The notes under the pieces were generated by a model that was not told the DNA's origin, did not search any database, and worked only from the letters and a program-made list of their open reading frames with translations. From Gammaproteobacteria bacterium (lineage in GTDB: Bacteria > Pseudomonadota > Gammaproteobacteria > Steroidobacterales > Rariloculaceae), in NCBI GenBank assembly GCA_016927175.1, contig JAFGNC010000373.1:1-33967 (forward strand): a stretch of DNA of 33,967 nucleotides. The letters run 5' to 3'. Position numbers and translations under genes: made by a program. Positions 30,598 through 33,967 of the stretch are shown here, piece after piece; position 1 is the first letter of the stretch, and every line of letters starts with the position of its first letter.

Positions 30598-31455
30598 ATG
30601 GATTTCATCTATTTCTTGGGCCGTTTTCACGTCCTCGTTCTGCACATTCCGATCGGTATCGTCGTCGCGCTGTTCGCGCTCGAATGGGCTGCTCGCAAGG
30701 AGAAGTACAGGTACCTCGCCGCGGCATCGCCGTTTCTGTGGGGCGCGGCGGCGATCTCGGCTCTGCTGACGGTACTGTTCGGCTATATGCACTTCGCCGA
30801 GGGCGGCTTCGACGGCGCCTCGGCTTCCAACCACCGGCTGTTCGGGACGGTGCTGGCCGTGCTGATCACCGGCGTCGCCTTCCTCAGAATCAGCAAGTTC
30901 GCACCGAATTATGCGCCGCTGTTTTTCCCCGCATCCGCGGTGGCGCTTCTGCTCGCCGCGATCACCGGCCACTACGGAGGCAACCTGACGCACGGCTCCA
31001 CGTATTTGGTCGAGTACGCTCCTCAGCCGCTGCGCTCGATTGCCGGGCTCGGACCGCGGCGGCCGCCCGTCACGGATCTGGCGATGGCGGATCCCTTCCT
31101 CGACGTCGTCGGCCCGATGCTGAGGGAGCGGTGCGGCAGCTGTCACAACGACGACAAGCAGCAGGGCGAGCTGAATCTCGCGACGCACGCGGCCGTCATG
31201 CGCGGCGGCGAGACCGGCTCCGTGGTCACGGCCGGCCGTCCCGAGGTCAGCGAGCTGCTGCGGCGCATCACGCTGCCGAAGGACGACGAGGCGTTCATGC
31301 CGGCAGAGGGCAAGACGCCGCTGACGGACCGGCAGGTCAGAATCATCGAATGGTGGATCAGCGTCGGCGCGCCGCACGAGACGACCATGGCGGAGGTCGA
31401 GGTGCCGCCGGAGATCGAAGCGCTGCTGCGGGCCGAGCTCGGTCTCGACAGCTGA
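30598..31455 (+). CDS. Membrane DUF2231-like protein fused to a planctomycete-type cytochrome c domain
   Basis: The 285-residue protein has about four N-terminal membrane helices (roughly 10-28, 42-61, 82-96, 108-124) resembling the DUF2231 module, with membrane histidines at 11, 16, 79 and 125 that could ligate haem b. A periplasmic domain with one CGSCH haem-c site (Cys179, Cys182, His183) follows, then ELNLATHAAVMRGG and a Met-containing EAFMPAEG, as in PSCyt1-type cytochromes. Its role is probably electron transfer between periplasmic dehydrogenases and the respiratory chain (inference). The frame is open upstream, but the ATG at 30598 follows GGAAGG and starts directly at the membrane domain. 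The next gene begins 10 bp after its stop. Confidence 0.82.
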   Translation: MDFIYFLGRFHVLVLHIPIGIVVALFALEWAARKEKYRYLAAASPFLWGAAAISALLTVLFGYMHFAEGGFDGASASNHRLFGTVLAVLITGVAFLRISKFAPNYAPLFFPASAVALLLAAITGHYGGNLTHGSTYLVEYAPQPLRSIAGLGPRRPPVTDLAMADPFLDVVGPMLRERCGSCHNDDKQQGELNLATHAAVMRGGETGSVVTAGRPEVSELLRRITLPKDDEAFMPAEGKTPLTDRQVRIIEWWISVGAPHETTMAEVEVPPEIEALLRAELGLDS

Positions 31456-31465
31456 AGGCTCCGGC

Positions 31466-32476
31466 ATGAGGAGGGCCCGCACCCGACGTCGATTCCTGCG
31501 GGACGCGGCGGCGCTGGCGGGAGCGGGCGTTTCGCTGCCGATGGGCTTCGCCGCCATGCGCGCGGCGGCGGCCGAGCAGAGCGACAGGCTCCTGTTGCTC
31601 GGCACCCAGGGCGGCCCGAATTTTCTGCCCGAGCGCAGCGAGACGGCGAGCGCCGTGATCGTCGACGGCGTGCCCTACCTGATCGACTGCGGCTACGGCA
31701 CGCTTGCGGCGCTGATCCGGTCCGGGCTCGGATACCGCGGCGTCGCGAACGTGTTTCTGACTCATCTGCACGACGACCACACCGCCGATCTCGCGGCGTT
31801 CCTGAGTCACCAGTGGACGGGCGGCCGAATCGAGACGACGACCGTTCACGGACCCGCCGGCACGGCGGCGCTCGTCGATGCGGCGCTCGAGTTCGGCGCG
31901 GCGAATGCCGCGATCCGGCTCGTCGACGAGGCCCGGACGCTGTCGCCGCGGGAACTGGTCGAAGCCGTCGACGTCGCGGCCGCCGAGTCGCCGGTCGAAG
32001 TCTTCGAGGACGGGCGCGTCAGCGTCACGGCGGTCGAGAATTCCCATTACCCCGCGGAGTCGCGGCGCCGCATGACGCACCGCTCGGTCGCGTACCGCTT
32101 CGACACCGGCCGGCGCACGATCGTGTTCTCCGGCGACACGGCTTATTCGTCTGCGCTGGTCACGCTCGCGCGCGGCGCCGATGTGCTGGTTTGCGAGGCC
32201 ATGGACGTGGCGGCGATGCGCCGCGCGTTCGAGGCGATGGTCGCCGAAGGCGCGTACGCGGACAATCCGGAGGGGATCTGGCGGCACATCGTCGACACAC
32301 ACACGAGCACCGCCGACGCCGGCAGAATGGCCCGGGAGGCCGGCGTCGGACTGCTGGTTCTGAACCATCTGATTCCGGGCGCGCTGGGCGATCTGCCGGA
32401 GCAGGCTTACGTCGACGGCGTCCGCGGAACGTGGCGCGGCGACGTCGTCGTGGGCCGCGATCTGATGGAGCTGTAG
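31466..32476 (+). CDS. Tat-exported metallo-beta-lactamase-fold hydrolase (RNase Z-like branch)
   Basis: The 336-residue protein begins with a twin-arginine signal (RRRFLRD at 7-13, then a hydrophobic Ala/Gly segment to about 35), implying export of a folded metalloenzyme. The metal site is complete in the first half: His100-x-His102-x-Asp104-His105 (LTHLHDDHTADL), later ENSHYP, an Asp in FSGDTAYS and a final His in LNHLIP. The arrangement resembles RNase Z/arylsulfatase-like phosphodiesterases. The substrate is unknown, and tRNA processing is excluded by the Tat signal. It is 10 bp after the cytochrome gene, so the two are one unit. This is the second exported metallo-beta-lactamase-fold protein in the window; the two belong to different branches. 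Confidence 0.88.
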   Translation: MRRARTRRRFLRDAAALAGAGVSLPMGFAAMRAAAAEQSDRLLLLGTQGGPNFLPERSETASAVIVDGVPYLIDCGYGTLAALIRSGLGYRGVANVFLTHLHDDHTADLAAFLSHQWTGGRIETTTVHGPAGTAALVDAALEFGAANAAIRLVDEARTLSPRELVEAVDVAAAESPVEVFEDGRVSVTAVENSHYPAESRRRMTHRSVAYRFDTGRRTIVFSGDTAYSSALVTLARGADVLVCEAMDVAAMRRAFEAMVAEGAYADNPEGIWRHIVDTHTSTADAGRMAREAGVGLLVLNHLIPGALGDLPEQAYVDGVRGTWRGDVVVGRDLMEL

Positions 32477-32592
32477 CGGCGCGCCGTGTTGCGTCTCTGC
32501 CGCGGCGACCGCATACTGGCGCGTTCGTGCGGCGTCTCCTCGTCCCACGTCCTTTCCGTCCGTTGAACGAACACCACGCAGAAGGTGTGCCC

Positions 32593-33858
32593 GTGTCCAT
32601 ACAACTCAGCCGTTTCGCCCGATCGCTGACCGTCGAAACCGCCTTCACCGTCCTCGGCATCGCCAAATCGCTGAAGGCGCGCGGCAAGGACGTCGTCGAG
32701 CTCGAGATCGGGGACAGCCCGTTCGACAGCACCGCGTCCGCCCGAGCCGGCGGTGTCGCGGCCATCGAAGACAATCAGTCGCATTACTGCCCGTCGCCCG
32801 GCATACCGGAATTCCGCGAAGCGGCGGCGGCGTTTGTGCGCCGGGAATTCGACGTCCCGGCCGAGGCCGACAACATCGTCGCGGGGCCCGGCGCGAAGGT
32901 CTTCGAGCAGTTCTTCTGCGAGGCTTTCCTGAACCCCGGGGCCGGCGTGCTGGTGTTCAGCCCGTACTTTCCGACCTACGTGCCGAACATCGAGCGCCGC
33001 GGCGCGCGGCCCGTGTTCGTGCCGCTCAGGCAGTCGAACGAGTTCCGGCCGGGCATCGCGGACATCGAGCGTTTCCTGGCCGAGGACGAGTCGCCGAGAG
33101 CGATTTTCCTGAACTCCCCGCACAACCCGACGGGCGGCGTTGCGACCGAGGAGGATCTGGCGCAGATCGCCGATCTCGTCCGCGGACGGGACGTGGCCGT
33201 GTTCAGCGACGAGCCGTATTGCCACATGGTCTGGGAGGGTACCCACCGCTCGCTGCTGAGCCAGCCCGGAATGCTCGAGCAATGCGTCGCGGCTTATACG
33301 TTCAGCAAGTCCTACAGCATGAGCGGCTGGAGGCTCGGCTTCGCCGTCGCGTCACGCGACGTGGCCGACGCGATCGGCAAGATGGTCAACACGACGCTGT
33401 CATGCACGCCGCCGATCGTGCAGCTGGCAGGGACGGCCGCGCTGAAGCACGACGCGGCCGAGCGCGACCGCGTCATGCGCGAGTTTCGCGACAAGGTCGT
33501 GCTGCTGACGGAAGGCCTGAACAGAATCGAGGGCTTTTCGGCGCTCGACCCGAAAGCGACGTTTTACGTGTTCCCGAACGTCGCGCCGGTCTGCAACCGG
33601 CTCGGCGTCACGAGCCACGGTCTCGCGCTGTACATGCTGGAGGGCGCGGACGAGCGCTTCGGCATCGCGAGTCTCGGAGGCGAGTGCTTCGGCGCCGCGG
33701 GAGCGGGCTTTCTGCGCCTCAGCTGTGCCGAGCCGAACGAACGGCTGCGGCAGGCGCTCGACTTCATCCCGGTCGCGCTGTCGCGCCGGGACAGGCTCGA
33801 AGCCTGGCTCGACGAGAAGCCGCAGTATCGACTGCGGGAGCCGTACCGCACGGACTGA
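32593..33858 (+). CDS. Class I/II PLP aminotransferase (aspartate aminotransferase family)
   Basis: The 421-residue product has the fold-type I aminotransferase landmarks: YCPSPGIPEFREA, Asn178 in NSPHNPTGG, Asp206 and Tyr209 in FSDEPYCHM, the PLP lysine Lys239 in YTFSKSYSMSGWR and a terminal substrate Arg in GFLRLSCAEP. The substrate is probably an aspartate-, aromatic- or branched-chain-type amino acid, unresolved here. GTG 32593 is chosen because AGAAGG lies 8 bases upstream; the frame is open far into the preceding gene. The 116-bp upstream gap has a possible weak TTGCGT-17-CATACT promoter. No neighbouring gene makes its role obvious. Confidence 0.93.
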   Translation: MSIQLSRFARSLTVETAFTVLGIAKSLKARGKDVVELEIGDSPFDSTASARAGGVAAIEDNQSHYCPSPGIPEFREAAAAFVRREFDVPAEADNIVAGPGAKVFEQFFCEAFLNPGAGVLVFSPYFPTYVPNIERRGARPVFVPLRQSNEFRPGIADIERFLAEDESPRAIFLNSPHNPTGGVATEEDLAQIADLVRGRDVAVFSDEPYCHMVWEGTHRSLLSQPGMLEQCVAAYTFSKSYSMSGWRLGFAVASRDVADAIGKMVNTTLSCTPPIVQLAGTAALKHDAAERDRVMREFRDKVVLLTEGLNRIEGFSALDPKATFYVFPNVAPVCNRLGVTSHGLALYMLEGADERFGIASLGGECFGAAGAGFLRLSCAEPNERLRQALDFIPVALSRRDRLEAWLDEKPQYRLREPYRTD

Positions 33859-33878
33859 CGCTCGGCTTCTACCTCGTG

Positions 33879-33962
33879 CGGCCTATCGAGCGGCCGCTCG
33901 GGGCCCGGCTCGTCGAGCGGCTGCTCGGGGCCCGACCCATCGAACGGCTGCTGCTCGGTGCG
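33879..33962 (+). repeat. 27-bp tandem repeat, at least three units, cut by window edge
   Basis: Unit 1 (33879-33905), unit 2 (33906-33932) and unit 3 (33933-33962, one extra codon) share the pattern CG-x-C-x-x-[AG]TCGA[GA]CGGC-x-GCTCGG. The period is nine codons: the plus strand reads RPIERPLGA, RLVERLLGA and RPIERLLLGA. The variation keeps Glu-Arg and Leu-Gly-Ala, which looks like an amphipathic peptide repeat. The minus strand is also open (EQPLDEPGP-like), so the coding strand is uncertain. The array may continue beyond base 33967. Confidence 0.82.
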
Positions 33963-33967
33963 CGCCC

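Noticed and set aside
33879..33962. CRISPR array
   Set aside because: Units are directly adjacent with no unique spacers, keep a nine-codon period, and no cas gene is present.

Overview
The window is about 34 kb of dense, high-G+C (roughly two thirds by eye) bacterial chromosome. It holds 31 protein genes on both strands, many starting at GTG and overlapping by a few bases. There is no rRNA, tRNA, CRISPR array, transposase or phage gene. Housekeeping genes (glyA, metY, metX, a YccA-type membrane protein) and the mix of families (YceI, glutathionyl-hydroquinone reductase, PobA, LigJ, DUF6152) fit a free-living, probably gammaproteobacterial, aerobic heterotroph. That placement is inference from gene content and was not tested by phylogeny.

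Layout. 1-5.6 kb: an exported alpha/beta-hydrolase (cut by the left edge) diverges from glyA; then YceI, glutathionyl-hydroquinone reductase and YccA on the minus strand. 5.7-8.5 kb: pobA converges on the two genes of a two-subunit hydroquinone 1,2-dioxygenase. 8.6-14.4 kb: a tightly coupled plus-strand run of ECF sigma factor, two related exported proteins, a metallo-beta-lactamase-fold hydrolase, a MetF-like reductase and an HpaB-type flavin hydroxylase. 14.7-19.1 kb: a PQQ dehydrogenase, two further exported proteins of the same family (one with an Ig-like domain) and a DUF6152 protein. 19.1-21.9 kb: Nudix, methyltransferase and P450, continuous on the minus strand with the DUF6152 and Ig-domain genes. 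22.0-25.8 kb: metY, metX and a Bcr/CflA exporter. 25.9-33.9 kb: LigJ-type 4-oxalomesaconate hydratase, arylamine N-acetyltransferase, a LysR regulator divergent from a phenol-hydroxylase-type flavoprotein, a membrane c-type cytochrome, a Tat-exported metallo-beta-lactamase-fold protein and an aminotransferase. A 27-bp in-frame tandem repeat lies at the right edge.

How it works together. The theme is oxidation and ring opening of phenolic compounds: 4-hydroxybenzoate to protocatechuate (PobA), a late step of the protocatechuate 4,5-cleavage route (LigJ), hydroquinone ring cleavage, two further phenol hydroxylases (HpaB type and PcpB/MhpA type), quinone detoxification and arylamine acetylation. 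The protocatechuate 4,5-dioxygenase itself is not in the window. The least understood part is a family of four divergent exported proteins (9171-10013, 10006-10794, 16617-17537, 17585-18694) sharing a G-x-W-x-G-D-T-L-V-V-like core and two spaced cysteines. Each lies in or beside an oxidoreductase gene cluster, and one pair is translationally coupled to an ECF sigma factor that has no visible anti-sigma partner. I regard this as the best candidate for an undescribed system here.
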